A stretch of 64,000 nt of DNA from Spirodela intermedia (lineage: Eukaryota > Streptophyta > Magnoliopsida > Alismatales > Araceae), in contig LR746278.1 of assembly GCA_902729315.2 (NCBI GenBank), positions 4,939,911 through 5,003,910 of the forward strand, written 5' to 3'. The position numbers and the translations under genes are program-made. The notes under the pieces are model-generated. The model was not told the origin of the DNA and did not search any database. It saw only the letters and a program-made list of their open reading frames with translations. Below, one piece after another: positions 11,671-23,311 of the stretch (position 1 is the first letter of the stretch; each line of letters begins with the position of its first letter).

Positions 11671-12366
11671 TGGCTTAATCCTTCACCGGCGATTTGTAGG
11701 AAAGTCGCGATAATTAGATAAAAATACAAATTTTGGCTCTTGGAGGATTTGAACTCGCATTGTTTGCCCCCCTACATGAGAGATATTGAAATAAGTACTT
11801 TAATATCCTTATCAAGTGACATCATCATGGTATATCTCTATTATAACAAAGGGGTAGTTTAAGTATTAAAATCTTCGAAGCTTTTCAAGGGAAGGTGTGA
11901 CACGAGTTTAGTCCCACATCATTTGTGTCGAAGTTTTAGGTGAATATATAGTAAAATCACATTTGCAAGTAATGAGTCTCTTTCTCCCGCATGTACGACC
12001 ACTCTTTGTCCCACAACTAGCTGGCCACCAGTGATGTGAAAAGGGAGTGGCAGACATGTGCCCCCATCGGTCCTAGCCGCTCGAGCCCCTGCTCGTGGCT
12101 CCCCCCCCCGAATTACGCTTCTAACCCACTTACAAACCCAGCTGGCCAGCAGGTCCCCCCCTCTTGCTATATTTTTATTTTAATTTCTTTTTCTTTATTT
12201 ATCTCAAAAATAAGACTATAAAAATCATATAAATTCGTAAAAAATCACATAATTAGCCAAAAATTCACGTTAATCAACTAAAAACTACTTTTCACACTTT
12301 AACACAAATATAAGTCTATTTATCATGAGTTAAGGCTAAAACTATATTATTTACTAATTCTTAACT

Positions 12367-15040
12367 TAGATATACAAGGCAAAGGCCTTGAGGTATGTAT
12401 GCATCATATTTCTATTGAAGATAATGTTCGACCAATAAGAGATGTGCAGCAAAGATTAAATCCAACGATGCTTGAAGTAATCAAGGCTGAGATTGTAAAG
12501 TAGTTGGATGGGGGGAACATCTATGCAATTTCTAATAGCCCGTGGGTAAGCCCCATACATATTATTCCAAAAAAATAAGGTATAATAGTTTCTAAAAAAG
12601 CAAAGGGGGAAGAGATCCAAGCAAGATTAACCACCAACTAGCGCATTTGTATCGACTATAGAAAGCTCAATCAAGTAACAAAGAAAGATCACTTTCTGTT
12701 ACCCTTTACTGATCAGATTTTAGAACATCTTGTAGGGCAACATTATTTCTATTTTTTAGATGGTCATTTAGGTTACAATCAAATTGAAATTTGTCTAGAA
12801 GATCAAGAGAAGACAACGTTCACCTGTCCATATGGAAAATATGTGTTTACAAGGATGCCATTCGGACTATGCAATACACTAGCAACATTCCAAAGATGCT
12901 GAGTGCAATATTTTATAATCTCATGGAAGATTGTCTTGAATTTTTTATGGATAATTTTTCTGTGTTTAGATAAACATTCGATGATCGTTTAATCAATTTG
13001 ACTAAAGTGATTCAGATTTGTGTTGATAAAAAGCTTGTTCTAAGTTGGTAGAAGACCCACTTTATGGTAAAGGAAGGCGTGGTGCTTGGTCATGTAGTCA
13101 GCCAGTGTGGACTGGAAGTGGACAAAGTCAAAATTGAGATAACCAAGGATCTGCCACTACCTACTTCTCTTAAACAATTATGTGCTTTCTTAGGACACAC
13201 AGGTTTTATAGACAATTCATCGAAGGATTTGCGAATTTAGCTAAACCTCTCACTCAATTGCTTCTAAAGATACCAATTTTATGATTAGCTCCGAAGGAAA
13301 AGAAGCTTTTGTGAAATTAAAACAAACATTGACAGAAGCCCAATTTTACAAGGTCCTAATTGGTCTCATCCTTTTGAATTGATGTGTGATGCATCGGATT
13401 TTGCTGTATGAGAAGTCCTAAACCAGCAGATTGATAAAAAAACTAGTCACGATTTATTATGCGAGTAAAACTCTAGCTGATGTTCAATTAAATTACACTA
13501 CAACAGAAAAGAGTTATTAGCTACTGTACTTGATTTAGAAGAATTTCACTCATACTTGTTAGGAATGAAGGTGATTGTCTATACAGATTATTCCGTCATT
13601 AAGTTTTTTTTAGTAAAGAAAGAAGCTGAACCAAGATTAATTCGATGGATACTTTTATTGTAAGAATTTGATTTAGACATCAAGGACAAGAAAGGTAGTG
13701 AAAATTACGTCGCAGACCATTTATCTAGACTTCATGTATCTAACAACTTATCTATTATAGACTCTTTTCTTGATGAACATTTATTAAAAGTTGATACATG
13801 TACATTGCCATGGTATGTGTATATTGTGAATTATTTAGTGACAGGTCAAGTGCCCACAAGTTGGTCAATGAACATGAAACGTAAGTTCTTCTGTGACCTT
13901 AAGTTTTATTGTTGGGAAGAACCAGAATTATTTCGTCTAAGAATTGACCAAATTCTATGCAGATGTGTACTTGAAGAGGAACAGTTCATCATACTAACCA
14001 TGTGTCATTCTTTCGTATGTGGAGGGCATTTTGCATCCAAAAAGACTGCAACAAAAATTTTGCAATATGGATTTTATTGGTTTACTATTTTTTGAGATTC
14101 TCATCAATTTTGTAGGATATTTTATTTGTCACATGCCAAGCCATGGTAAACATCTCAAAGAAGGATGTGATGCCCCTTCAACCGATTTTGGAGGTAGAAA
14201 TATTTGATCTTTGGGGATCGATTTTATGGGTCCATTCCCTTCTTCCGCAGGTAATGAATATATTCTATTAGTTGTTGATTATGTTTCCAAATGGGTAGAA
14301 GCCATCCCCACTAGAACTAATGATCATAAAATTATATGCAAGTTCATTGTATAGAATATTTTTTCTAGATTTAGCTGTCCTCGTGCTATCATTAGTGACG
14401 GTGGGTCTCATCTTAATAATTTTCACTTTCGAAAAAATCTAGAGTACATCATAGGTTGACGATGTCCTATCATCTGCAAGCTAATGGACCGGTGGAATTG
14501 AGCAATAGAGAAATCAAGAAGATCTTGAAGAAAATCATATAGCCTGATGGTAAAGATTGGGCCGAGAAACTTCTTGATGCACTTTAAACTTACATAAGAG
14601 CATTGAAAAATCCCATTGGCATGTCTCCTTTCCACCTGATTTATGACAAAACATGTCACTTACCTATTAAAATTGAGCATCGAGCATATTGGGCAACATG
14701 TTCTTTAATTACAAGAATTACAAGAATTACAAAGTGAAGCTTACGAGAATTCCAATATCTACAAGGCCAAGCTAAGCATTTCATGACAAGAAGATCAATT
14801 GTAAATCATTTTATCAAAATTAGAAGGTTTGGTTGTATAATTCTCGTTTAAAATTATTTCTGAGTAAACTCAAATCTTGTTGGGATTGTCCATTCGTTGT
14901 TGTGCAGAGTTTTAACTCAAGAACTATTTTAATAACAGATCTTAAAACAAGTAAAACATCTAAAGTGAATGGGCTGCACTTAAAGCCCTACCTAGAATAT
15001 GAGCAGCAGGCAGCCTTGATCTCCATCAGCCTACAGTAGC
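12367..15040 (+). pseudogene. Family-2 Ty3/gypsy RT, RNase H and integrase remnant
   Basis: The RT carries CIDYRKLNQV near 12650, FLDGHLGYNQI near 12757-12790 and DQEKTTFTCP near 12810. The catalytic box is FMDNFSVF near 12950, with Asn replacing the second Asp of FMDD. RNase H follows ([18 protein letters not shown] near 13460-13510). The integrase zinc region lies at 13990-14100, and the catalytic core ([10 protein letters not shown] near 14215, IISDGGS near 14390) runs to about 14590. A C-terminal stretch resembles that of family 1. There are many stops and frame changes. The first 180 bp duplicate 7180-7357. Confidence 0.85.
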
Positions 15041-15953
15041 TAGAGCCATTTCCTTATGGTCATTGATTACTTCAATAGTGCATTTTATTTCATTTTTTTA
15101 TTTGCTTTCATTTCTTTGGTTTCATAGTTTTGAGTGTTTTATGTCATTTTACTCTCAAGCTGCCATTCTTTTTATTTCCACACAGAAGTTTAAGCTTCAT
15201 CCAAGAGTTGTGCACCATCAATCTAGATTGGTTTGCCATGCTTCACTTCCTTATATTCTTGCACCTATCTTACGAGATTCATTATTTGTTTGCGATCTGT
15301 TTCTTTCTTCTCATGATACATTAAGGACAATGCAAATTATAGTGGGGGGGAGGCATTAGGTGCATGACATTACCCTCATACTAGTTTTAGGTTCACATAA
15401 TTTATAAAATTTTCATGAACTTGTGTTATATGAATCAAATTTTCATTGATCACGAGTTGATTCTATGGTCATGAATTTCTTTTTTGGGACTATAATCAGT
15501 AAATTGAATCTTTTTTTGATCTTGATCAATAAATAGTTGAATTGTTTTTGAATTAGCCAATGCATTTTCAAATCATTAGTCATGTTTATACTTGAGACAA
15601 GATTAGACCAGTGAAGAGCATACCAGCCAAAAGAAACAAATGAAATAGAAAGTGAATAATGATAGTAAGCACCTTGGCTGGCCCCATGAGGCTTCCATAT
15701 GTGAGATTAAGACCAAAAAGGTTTGCATGATACCTACTATGACATGTAGAGTGAAGGCCCAAAAGCATGCATTAAATGAGGGATTTCCCAATTGCCCTGT
15801 GGAGATTCCACATGTGAGACTAGGGCAAATTAAAAGAATTTTCGATGGGAAAAGCTACTTGTATGGAAAGTAAGAAAAATTGAGTAAGTTGGTGTAATTT
15901 AGCTGTGTCATGATCATAATCACTCAAGGAAATTAAATAATTATTTTTTAATA
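15041..15953 (+). other. 3' non-coding region of family-2 element
   Basis: No gene is seen here. A G-run of seven at about 15343-15349 resembles the internal G-rich tract of family 1. The stretch 15600-15880 is mirrored, in reverse, near 18160-18260 in the other family-2 copy, including a shared CACATGTG-type segment and an AAAAGCTAC segment. A short open frame at 15063-15359 lies in this region, and I see no family resemblance in it. Confidence 0.55.
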
Positions 15954-16033
15954 TGATAACATGCTAGATTGTAAGATTTAAACTATTGAATAAAATTTCT
16001 TATGCTTTTCATATGATAATCAATATGTTATCA
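15954..16033 (-). repeat. 80 bp fragment of family-2 LTR 5' end (hairpin)
   Basis: The fragment starts TGATAACATGCTAGATT and ends AATCAATATGTTATCA, so the ends can pair. It matches 17742-17823, the 5' end of the reverse-oriented family-2 LTR, including the T-rich flank on the left. It sits at the junction between forward family-2 tail sequence and a reverse family-1 fragment. Confidence 0.5.
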
Positions 16034-16720
16034 GCCACTTGATAGGGTAATTCACAAGATGTTCTAATTATCAATATTTATCCAAGAATAATATCCTACA
16101 TTTCTCTTTTTTCATAGCTTGATTTTTAAAATTTGTACTATATTTATTCTATTTATTTATTTTTCTATAGTAGATAAGTAGCTTTTCCTATAGACAAATT
16201 TCGTCAATAAGAATAATGTCTCACACCCTCCTTGTGTACTCTTCATTTTCACGGCTTTCACATTATCCACTTATTTTGCAGCAAGTATTTTTCTATAGAC
16301 GATTTTGGTATCAATCAATCTAATTAATTTAATTTTTCGTGCATCCAACATGATGTAAGACATTTATAAACTAGATGGTTCTAACAATTCTACTTTTTGT
16401 TTTCAATTTTATTTTCAGCAACAATGTCAAAAATAAATCAAAATTATCCTCTTTATAGCTTTAATTTTCGAATTTCATAAATATATGTCTAGGAGTTGAA
16501 ATGTGAGAAAAAGGTCTCTAAAATTTCAAATTTTGGATTATTTTTTCAGCTGTTTTTGATAGTCTACAAATTATTTTCTGCAGTTCTTGACAGAAAACTA
16601 GAAAATAGATATTATAGTTTGTTTGTTTTTTAGTTGCTTTTATAAGTGAGCATGAAAACAAATGTGAACATATTTTCTTAATCATTCTACACCATAAATT
16701 AAGACTTAATACTTCACCCC
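16034..16720 (-). mobile_element. Family-1 3' non-coding fragment, reverse strand
   Basis: This fragment matches, in reverse, the 1640-2640 region of the family-1 element: the internal G-rich tract (here CTTCACCCCC near 16713), the segment mentioning CATATTTATG, and the pair of repeated units with CACACCCTCC near 16230. It is cut on both sides, at 16720 by the family-2 LTR and at 16034 by the LTR hairpin fragment. No coding capacity is seen. Confidence 0.65.
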
Positions 16721-16725
16721 CGAAA

Positions 16726-17823
16726 TGCATAAGGAATGAGAATTAGGCGTTAATTAGTTACTATTTTATTTGATTGACTGATTTAAATCAAACGAACTCA
16801 AAGGAGAGGCAACGTCAATTAAGAAAGATTTTCACTATCAGAAAAGGGGGAAACAGAAATTCAGCAATGTAGAAGACGATTAAAAGGGAGAAACACTCAC
16901 AAATGAATCATAATACGAGGTTAACAGCGTACCTCTATCTATTAAAACCTACGAAAGCTAGATGGTTATTCAGACTCGAAATGCATCAAACCTGCAAAAA
17001 CTTACCTCGGGCCTCTATATTTCGCCAAGGTCATGTCGTTTTCTCTTCGAGTACACTTTTTTGATGATCTTAGCTGCAGTTTTCTCTTCGAGTATACTTT
17101 TTCTCACTGCGGTTTCATCCAAGCAGACTAAATGTTGGGACATTCAAAGTAAGGTTTTCCACCCTTAAACGGTGGCTTAAATGTGTAAGGTTTTACACGA
17201 GAGTATGGGAGTACACGTGTTCGGCTGATCGTGCCTTCTCGTGAGCCGGTTCATCCAAGATCATCTGATCTAGGGCTGTGATTAAATGAGGATATTTATA
17301 TCTCTTGGGTCGTGATGAGATTAAGTGAGAGTCGATTTCCTCTCGAGTTGATCTGAAGCATTGGATTTGGAGATCTTGTCATAGCTGTAGGATTTTCCTA
17401 AATGTTGAGATCCACTACACCCTCGGTAAATATGCTCCATCTGTCATTAATTGTGTAGACATTCTCAACAGCTTTCGATCTCGTCATTTGATGATGCTGC
17501 ATGTCAGTGCCTCGGCCCTTCATTACGTTGTCTCATCTCCACATATCAAATCTCATTTGTTGAAGTATATATCGGCTTCCTAAAAACCATAAAAAAAATG
17601 TCAAAAATTCCTGAAATTCTCTCATATTAATCAAAAAATTAGTTATGACTATAAAACTCAGAAAAGAAATTCTGAAAAATTCTCTAAGATATTAAACATC
17701 ATGAAATATTTCTAAAATAATAAATCTTTATTTTTTTAATATGATAACATGCTAGATTGTAAGAGTTAAGCTCTTGAATAAAATAATTTTTATGCCTTTT
17801 GTGTCATAATCAGCATGTTATCA
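16726..17823 (-). repeat. Family-2 LTR, 3' LTR of reverse-strand element
   Basis: The LTR spans about 1098 bp. Read on the minus strand it begins TGATAACATGCTGATT and ends CCTTATGCA. The right end abuts the reverse complement of a polypurine tract (CACCCCCCAACTTGAG at 17824), so it is the 3' LTR of the minus-strand family-2 element. The left boundary is less certain because no second complete copy is in the window. The first 82 bases form an inverted repeat. Confidence 0.6.
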
Positions 17824-19059
17824 CACCCCCCAACTTGAGTTATTGCTAGACTCTTAGCAAGAAAATACCTCAAGTTCCTACATAGTAATTTAATAGAAAT
17901 TCATATTGACATTCACCCCACACATCAACTAACTTGCCTATCATTTCACAAATCTTCATTGGAGAGTTTCACCTGCTCATGTTAAGACATTCATGAATCA
18001 CGATTAAGTAGAGTTCAAGTTAGCTCAGTTTTTTCAAACTCAACAACTGAATTGTCTAGTTACCAATTCATCTATTCTCATTTCTAGCCAAATATCACCA
18101 ATAGATTTTAAACTTTGAGTTTAACTCAGTTCACTGCAACTTATTGAATATGACTCATGTGTTGTGCAGGTAGCTTTTCCAAAATAAAGTAATACTTGTC
18201 CAAGTCTCACATGTGGAAGCTCCACAAGACAAAGAGGAAAAATCCTCTTTTATTTGCATTTGGGCTTCACTCTGCACAAAAATTCTTTTTTTTTTTAATG
18301 CTAGCAGGTAGCTTTTCTCCAAATATTTGTTGAAAGTTTGAATGTAAATATTCATACTTTGGAGGCTCACACTTTGGTAAATTCTATATGAACATAAAAG
18401 TGTTGAGTGTGATCTTCCTTCAACTCGTGATCTAAATCATAAAGTATTCTAAGCTAGAAAATCAAGTAGCTTGAACTAATTCTATGACAAAAAATAAGTA
18501 TTTGGAATTAAAAAATAATAATTAAACCTACTTAGTACAAACTCATGTTCATGAATACCTAAAACACTACTCAGCATGATCTCTCTTCTTAAGACTCATT
18601 TAATGGAGGCAAGTTTGTGAGTATAGAGATTAAATAATATGACAATCTGAATTGTGTTGTTTCGATTGAGTCTTTCTATAGTGCAACTATAAGATAAATT
18701 CAAAAATGTGTGTATTCATATATGTGAGTGCATACTACAAGAAACTTATCTTCTCACCCCCTAACTTAATTCACGCACTGTCCCTAGTGCATAAAAAATA
18801 GATTTAGAGATAGAAGGTGCAAATTGAGTAATGCAGTCTATGTTGTATTTGTTGTTGCTGTACAATGTATGCGTCACCCTATTGCCATGATCATGTACTG
18901 AACCAATCTGTGTACTCCAACTGCACTAAAAGATAACTACAAAGGAAGATTGAAAAGAAGAGAAGCTGTTGAATAAAATAGTGATTATATTAAGATCTAA
19001 AAACTGTAAATTTAGTGACCAGGATGTTGTCAATGGGAGGTTTGAGATGGCGACAGATC
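17824..19059 (-). other. 3' non-coding region of reverse family-2 element
   Basis: No gene is seen. It contains the polypurine tract at 17824-17839 and a second pyrimidine-rich CACCCCC tract near 18757, the counterpart of the internal G-rich tract. It shares segments with 15600-15880. Confidence 0.55.
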
Positions 19060-21175
19060 TTACAGTTGAAGAGAATTGTCTAGAGGATGTTGCTCGTGCT
19101 CCATGTATGGTTTGAGTCTTTCCTCATTCACTTTAAGCTGCTGACCTGTCTTAGGATTTGCAATTAAAACTGCACCACAATTAAATAATTTTATAACAAT
19201 GAAAGGTCTATCCCACCTTGATTTAAGTTTTCCTATAAATAATTTCAGACGTGAGTTGTATAGCCAAACTTTCTGATTTTCAAATAATAACTTACAATTC
19301 AAGTACCTATCATGAAAAGTTTTAAGTTTATCTTTATAAATCACTGAATTTTTGTGAGCCTCATTTCGTAATTCTTGTAGCTCCTAAATTTGTAGAATCA
19401 TTTTTTTCCCTACATCATCTAAAGATAAATTTAGCTTTTTGATAGCCCAATAAGCTCTATGTTCAATTTCAACTAGTAAGTGAAAAGCTTTACCAAAAAT
19501 CAATCTATATGGAGACATTCCCATAGGATTTTTATAGGCTGTTATATGCCCATAATGCATCAGAAAGTTTACTTGCCTAATCTTTACCATCATGTCTAAT
19601 GATTTTCTGTAAAATATTTTTGATTTCCCTATTTGTGACTTTAATTTGATCGTTTGCTTGTGGGTGATAGGATGTGATCATCTTGTGCTGCATATCATAT
19701 TTCTTAAGGCCCTGAAATGATAGTTATTAAAATACGATCCACCATCGCTAATTATGGCTCTTGGACAACCAAAATGTGAAAAGATATGCTGCACAATAAA
19801 TTTAAGGACCACCTTATGATCATTTGTTCTAGTAGAGATACCCTCTATCCACTTAGAAACATAATCAATAGTCTTAAGATGTATTCATGACCATTAGATG
19901 AGAGAAATGGTCCCATAAAATCTATGCCTCACAAATAAAAAATTTCAACTTCTATCATTGGTTGTAATGACATAGAGTCTTTCTTAGTTATGTTGATTGT
20001 AGCTCAACACTTCAAACAAGTTTTACAAAAATCGTATGAATTCTTAAACATAGTAGGTCAAAAAAAATTACATTGTAAAATTTTTGCAGCAGTTTTATTG
20101 GATGCAAAATGTCCACCACAAGAAGAATGACAAAAATTTAATATGCTATGTTGTTCATCTTCAGGGACACATCGTCTAAAAATATGGTCAACTCTTAAAT
20201 GAAGCAATTCAAGTTCTTCTCAAAAATAGAATTGAAATGTCTTTGAAAATTTTCTTTTCCTCATTTGTTGTCCACCCATTTGAAATTTGACCAGTGACTA
20301 AATAGTTCACAATATGTGCATACCAAGGTAATTTTGTAGCTTGTATACTAAGGAGCTATTCATCAAGAAAATTTTCAGCAATAGGATTTGATTTGTGTAT
20401 ATGTAATCTAGATAAGTGGTCAGCTACACAATTTTCACATCCTTGTCTATCTTTAACTTCTATATCAAATTCTTGTAATAATAAAACCCATCTAATTAAT
20501 CGAGGTTTGGCTTCTTTCTTACTAAGTAAATATTTAAGGGCAGAATGATTAGAGTATATGATAATTTTGCTACAGTAGCTAATACAAAAACAATAGCTAA
20601 TAATTTTTTTTCTATAGTAGTATAATTTACTTGAGCTTCGACCAATGTTTTACTTGCATAGTAAATTGCCACGAGTTTCTTGTCAATTCATTGACCTAGC
20701 ACTACTCCTACTACAAAATCTGAGGCATCACAAATCAATTCAAAAGGAAGGCTCTAGTTGGGTGGTTGCAAAATTGGAGCCTCTATAAGTGCCCTCTTAA
20801 TCTGTAAAAAAGCTTGCTGGCATGCAGCATCTATTTCAAAATGAACATCCTTAGAAAGTAAGTTAGTCAAAGGTTTGGAAACTTTAGCAAAGTCTTTAAT
20901 AAAATGTTTATAAAAACCAACATGACCCAAAAAAAGATCTCAGTTGTCTAATGGAATTAGGGAGGAGATTTTGGATCACTTCTATCGTGGCCTTGTCTAC
21001 CTCTAATCCATGGTTGCTGACTAGATGGCCCAACACCACCCCCTCTTGCACCATGAAATGGGATTTCTCCCAACATAGCATTAGGTTTTTGTCCACGCAC
21101 AGCTGCAAAACTTTTGCTAAGTTAGTGAGACAGCACTCAAATGATTGACCAAAAACTGAAAAATCATCCATAAAA
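19060..21175 (-). pseudogene. Family-2 Ty3/gypsy RT-RNase H-integrase, reverse strand
   Basis: Read leftwards from 21171, the RT fragment starts at the catalytic FMDDFSVFG box, here with both Asp residues, and continues through a LGHLVSNHGLEVDKA context. RNase H and integrase follow in several frames. The C-terminal piece at 19344-19060 contains VWLYNSRLKLF and a KVNEERLKPY ending. The RT N-terminal half, protease and gag are missing: the coding stops abruptly near 21180. Stops and frameshifts make it non-functional. Confidence 0.82.
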
Positions 21176-21206
21176 AATATATGATTTGGTAAAATCGTAT
21201 TTTACT

Positions 21207-21395
21207 AAAATAGTTAAATACAGTTTCCCCCCCTTAATCGTCTTCTGTATCACTGAATTTCTATTTCCCCCTTTTTTAATAGTAAAAATCCTTCTTACTT
21301 GTCATCGCCTCTCCTTTGAGTTTGTTTGATTTAAATCGATCAATCAAATAAAATAGTAACTAATTAATACCTAATTCTCATTCCTTGTGGATCGG
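21207..21395 (-). repeat. Inverted copy of the 16729-16895 segment
   Basis: Reverse-complemented, this segment matches the left end of the family-2 LTR (16729-16895) closely, including the shared TTAGTTACTATTTTATTTGA stretch. It lies just beyond the truncated RT of the reverse family-2 element. It probably is a fragment of another LTR of the same family in opposite orientation. Confidence 0.5.
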
Positions 21396-21429
21396 CCTTG
21401 AACTTGTCATAGTAAACTATTTTAGTATT

Positions 21430-22070
21430 TTAATTTGGTAAATTTATGATTCTAAATATTTTTGATCAACTAATTTTAGGACTTTTCAATGACCCTCGAT
21501 TTTGTTTTATCAATAAGATCCCTCCTCCAGCTGTAAAGACCTTATGTGGCCTATTTATCTTTGAATAATTAACGAATCTAGAGATATTTTGTGTCATGTG
21601 ATATGTGGCATCAATATCAATAATCTAATGTATTTTACTAAGTTTTGGGATAATAACATTACTGAAAAATACTTTGTTTTCATCTAAGCATGTCAATGAG
21701 GTAGAACTCAACATACTTTTGAGTCGCTCTAGTTCTTCTTTTATCTTCATAAGGTCCTCCCCACATTCATGAGCAGGCTCTCATGTTTGCTCCTTTGGCT
21801 GTCCTTGTCCTCTACCTTCATGACTCTAAGAAGCAACAGCATATACCTTTCAATTTTGTTGGGGCTTACCATCTAACTTCCAATAGATTTATCTGGTATG
21901 TCTTTTTCATTTGCAAAAGAACATCAAAGACTATCCATATAGCCATTTGAGGCCCTCTATGCTTGATCAGTTGAATTCTTCTGATCTTGCTGAACTTCTT
22001 GACTTGATTTTTTTCAATTTTCTTGGTGGAAAACGCAATTGGGCTAGGCCTTGATGGATCCAACATCTCT
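21430..22070 (-). pseudogene. Ty1/copia gag-protease remnant
   Basis: On the minus strand, a retroviral-type zinc knuckle remnant (CFFCKWKRH.., then WKL) lies near 21900. Downstream of it an IIDIDATYHMT context near 21600-21630 corresponds to the WIIDSGATDHMT protease active site of Ty1/copia elements, with Ser and Gly of the core lost. Stops interrupt the frame. No RT, integrase or LTR of this element is recognised nearby. Confidence 0.65.
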
Positions 22071-22224
22071 CTAATTAATGTGGTACAAAGACGTTAAAAC
22101 AACTTCTCACAGCGACCAAAATGAGAAGGAGAAGTTTCACTATTAATGAAGAAATAAAGATGAAATAAATAAAGAATAGACCAGCTCATGACCAAAGGCA
22201 CTAAATTAGAGAGATGTTGGATCC
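22056..22224. repeat. Perfect 21 bp inverted repeat with 127 bp spacer
   Basis: GGATCCAACATCTCTCTAAT and one further T (22056-22076) recurs as its exact reverse complement at 22204-22224. The spacer has no coding potential. It may mark a fold-back rearrangement at the edge of the copia remnant. Confidence 0.6.
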
Positions 22225-22901
22225 CTAATTTTTGCTGCCTGTGAGATAATTTTCATGTTTTGCTCTCTCTCTCTCTCTCACCAAACCTCCTTTTTAATAT
22301 TATTTTATCCCAAATGGGTGGAGTGATTTTGTACCTGAAACCAAACCCAAAAGTGAAGGGAGAGTGAAAAAATTAAGGCATATCTCAACAAGTTGACCTA
22401 ATCAACCTAAAAAATTCTCATATCCTGATAACAAGAAGATCCCTGAATCGAGAATTATTTCAAGTTAATCGACAACAAATGTTATGACTTGGCATGATTT
22501 GGAGGAGGAGGTGGAGGTGGGGCCACTCTAATGTGATGGGAACATAGAAGGAGGCTTCAAAGGTTCCCTCTCCCACTAGAGCTCAGGAACATGAAGGCCG
22601 CCAGGACAAACCTCTCCGATGAAAACATGCTGTGAAAATGGGTGTTTGGTTACGTCTACAGGGTGAGCTCTTCCCTTTCCCGTCGTAGATCTCCTAAATT
22701 ATAGGGTTTCCCTCTGCATGCATCTCTCTCTCCCTTCCTCTCCCTCTGCGCCCTGCTTCGAGGGTAGAGAAGAATGGGGGGAGGGGGCGATCCGAGTCCT
22801 TACTGACTATCCGAACGGGATCCGAATCCCTATTAACTTACCGACAGGAGTAAGGCTTCAAGGGTTCCGAATGGCACAGCCAATAAGTGACAGATCATCT
22901 G
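22225..22901. other. Intergenic, no gene recognised
   Basis: The stretch holds a CT microsatellite at 22261-22279 and AT-rich DNA turning GC-richer toward the B-box promoter. I see no coding region with family resemblance. Confidence 0.5.
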
Positions 22902-23209
22902 TGACGTGGATAACTTTTTATGAGCCACGTCATAATCATCACGTGTCCCGGCTGAAATAGATCGGAAAGTACGCCTCGAAGGCCTTTCGATCTCGACACC
23001 TGTTTTCCTGACGTCACATCGCCATCAACCGCCACGTGGGAGATAATCCAACGCTCGCCTCTCCCCCCACGATCTCGACGGGTGATACGGTCACCGAAGA
23101 TCCTCTCCAATTCTCGAGAAAACCCGCCCTTCTCGGGTACACGACGGCTTCGGTAGCGAATTATGTGATGATTTGCGGTGAGCGGATACGAAGCGACAGG
23201 ATGACGTGG
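22902..23209 (+). promoter_or_regulatory. Cluster of ACGT-core bZIP sites upstream of the B-box gene
   Basis: Within 410 bp of the start codon lie TGACGTGG (22902-22909), CACGTC (22926-22931), the G-box CACGTG (22940-22945), the palindrome TGACGTCA (23009-23016), a second G-box CACGTG (23033-23038) and TGACGTGG (23202-23209). Such sites bind bZIP factors, including HY5 and ABA-response factors. B-box genes are commonly light- or ABA-regulated, so the placement is plausible. Binding is inferred. Confidence 0.5.
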
Positions 23210-23311
23210 AATGGTGGGGCCGTACTGATCGTACCCGCGAAGGTAGATAGGAAGAGAGCAGAACCGGAGGCGCGGGAAACAGATCGGAGGATCTGAGGAG
23301 GAGCGGCGGCG

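Larger units (their letters stand above)
9002..12366 (-). mobile_element. Family-1 LTR (long subtype), truncated and split by a nested LTR
   Basis: This reverse-oriented LTR is in two pieces, 9002-9569 and 11206-12366, separated by another complete LTR. It has the extra segment of the long subtype (about 11768-11880). It lacks the last 20 or so bases of the conserved terminus: the sequence stops after TTAACTTA and runs straight into family-2 RT sequence. Only 15 bp of family-2 sequence separates it from the LTR at 7358-8986. Confidence 0.8.

Noticed and set aside
15954-16033. A possible 80 bp MITE with 16 bp inverted ends
   Set aside because: The second copy sits exactly at an LTR/polypurine-tract border and no TA target duplication is seen, so an LTR 5' end with a hairpin fits better.
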